Shown here one piece after another: positions 63,176-64,000 of a stretch of 64,000 bases of DNA; the stretch's first letter is position 1; every line of letters starts with the position of its first letter. The position numbers and the translations under genes are program-made. This DNA comes from Sphingopyxis fribergensis (lineage in GTDB: Bacteria; Pseudomonadota; Alphaproteobacteria; Sphingomonadales; Sphingomonadaceae), in the NCBI RefSeq assembly GCF_000803645.1, contig NZ_CP009123.1, forward strand, positions 144,589 through 208,588. Direction: 5' to 3'. The notes under the pieces are model-generated. The model ran no database searches and was not told where the DNA came from. It worked only from the letters and a program-made list of their open reading frames with translations.

Positions 63176-63930
63176 TTTGACTGAGGCGAGTGCGACGAAG
63201 CCGAGGTAAGATTCCTTGGTTTTGTCGTAGCGGGTGGCGACACGCCGCCAGTTCTTGAGCTTGTTGAACAGACGCTCGATCAGGTTGCGCCATTTGTATT
63301 TCGCGCGATCGTGCGGGGCGGGATTGCGCCGGTTGACCTTGGCCGGGATCACCGCCTCTACACCGGCTGCCTCGATCTCCTTGCGGATGGCGTTGGCATC
63401 GTAGCCCCGATCAGCCAGGAAGGCCTCGATCCGGTCGCTAATCATGCGGAACAGCGGAGCAAAGCCCTGCACATCGTGCGCCTGTCCGGGTGTCAGCACG
63501 AAGCCGAGCGGGAGACCTCTGGCGTCGCATCTGGCGTGGAGCTTGGTGGAGAAGCCGCCTCGCGATCGGCCAAGCGCCTCGGTTTGCTGAGTCCCCTTTT
63601 TATGCCGACGGCACAATGATGTGCCCGGACCACCGTGCTATCGATCATGTCGGCGGATGTATCGCGCCCCGCCAACTCGCCCAACGTCTCGAGCATGGCA
63701 TCGAACACGCCGGTCGTGACCCAGCGTCGATAGCGCCGGAACACGCTGTTCCACTTGCCGTACTCATCGGGCAGATGCCGCCACTGCGCGCCGGTCCGGG
63801 CGATCCACATCATGCCTTCGAAATACGGGCGGTTATCCTGTGCGGGGCGGCATCCACGACCATGTTCAGGCGGCAGAAGCGCCCCGATCACTTCCCATTC
63901 TTCGTCTGTAACGCCGATCCGCTCGCCCAA
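63146..63930 (-). CDS. IS5-family transposase by -1 frameshift (orfA-orfB)
   Basis: Two overlapping frames encode the transposase. OrfA runs from TTG at 63930 (GGAGG five bases upstream) to 63493 and has ARTGAQWRHLPDEYG and MIDSTVVRAHHCA with the first Asp. OrfB ends at 63146 and has LADRGYDANAIRKEIEAAG (second Asp) and RNLIERLFNKLKNWRRVATRYDK (Glu). At the switch the minus strand reads CATAAAAAGGGG, where a slip from AAA AGG back to AAA AAG joins ...HHCAVGI to KKGTQQTEA. The stop TAG (63146-63148) lies in the flanking target DNA, just outside the element. Confidence 0.88.
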
Positions 63931-63996
63931 GGTTGCCTCCAAAAGCCAGCCTTGAATCAGCGACCGAGTCCACAGTCAAGCTTTGTCCACGAAACC
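63149..63996 (-). mobile_element. intact IS5-family element (IS427-group type)
   Basis: An 848-base element with perfect 16-base terminal inverted repeats, GGTTTCGTGGACAAAG at 63149-63164 and its complement at 63981-63996. TA flanks both ends (63147-63148 and 63997-63998), consistent with a two-base target duplication inside a CTAA (YTAR) target. It carries one transposase made by frameshifting on the minus strand. It interrupts pbrBC near the 3' end. Both ends and the coding frames look undamaged, so it is probably recent and active. Confidence 0.9.
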
Positions 63997-64000
63997 TAAT

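Noticed and set aside
1..64000. CRISPR arrays, tRNA or rRNA genes
   Set aside because: No regularly spaced repeats, no cloverleaf-like sequence with a CCA end, and no conserved rRNA segment was noticed.

Overview
The window reads as a high-GC alphaproteobacterial replicon, most likely from a sphingomonad (Sphingomonas, Sphingobium or Novosphingobium type). The TonB-dependent receptor style, the NodT lipoproteins, the CYP153/ferredoxin pair and the many translationally coupled catabolic genes point that way. It looks like an accessory, plasmid-like or genomic-island region: catabolic, efflux and metal-resistance modules are separated by insertion-sequence remnants (IS3, IS5, IS630, IS66 and Tn3 families), and one intact IS5-family element closes the window.

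Region 1 (1-13587) is a catabolic island centred on a GntR/FadR regulator and a divergent promoter region. Leftward runs a coupled operon: nitronate-monooxygenase-like flavoprotein, Coq4-family protein, cysteine-less thiolase/Ltp2-like protein, DUF35 Zn-ribbon/OB protein, two acyl-CoA dehydrogenases, acyl-CoA synthetase, Baeyer-Villiger monooxygenase and an alpha/beta hydrolase. Rightward runs CYP153 P450, [2Fe-2S] ferredoxin, alpha/beta hydrolase and thioesterase. The set fits terminal oxidation of a branched chain, CoA activation, dehydrogenation, retro-aldol cleavage to a ketone, Baeyer-Villiger oxidation to an ester and hydrolysis. No hydratase is visible.

Region 2 (13709-29215) is an alk alkane-degradation cluster bracketed by dead transposases. 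alkS and alkT run leftward; alkB, alkG, alkH, alkJ and alkL run rightward, followed by an acyl-CoA dehydrogenase and alkK. Together they cover uptake (AlkL), terminal hydroxylation (AlkB-AlkG-AlkT), alcohol and aldehyde oxidation (AlkJ, AlkH) and entry into beta-oxidation (AlkK, dehydrogenase), under the MalT-like regulator AlkS.

Region 3 (29356-35821) is a TetR-controlled tripartite RND efflux system with a divergent outer-membrane factor. It is followed by IS66 and Tn3 debris (35965-36783). Region 4 (36868-43573) holds a TonB-dependent receptor, a secreted lipase-like hydrolase, a LysR regulator and an M20D amidohydrolase; the receptor and amidohydrolase upstream regions share an identical 12-mer. 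Region 5 (43770-50833) is a MarR-led operon for aromatic-acid-type efflux (two FUSC permeases, DUF1656, HlyD-type adaptor, NodT channel).

Region 6 (50934-58790) is a patchwork: a truncated IS5 transposase fused to a foreign tail, the last residues of a P-type ATPase, then SRPBCC, DsbB, DsbA-like, AraC and methyltransferase genes, a Tat-exported aspartyl-protease-like protein with a PDZ domain, and a CaCA exchanger paired with a DUF190 PII-like protein. Region 7 (59171-63996) is a lead/cadmium resistance unit (pbrR, pbrA, and a pbrB-pbrC fusion) whose last gene is cut near its 3' end by an intact IS5-family element. No rRNA, tRNA or CRISPR array was seen.
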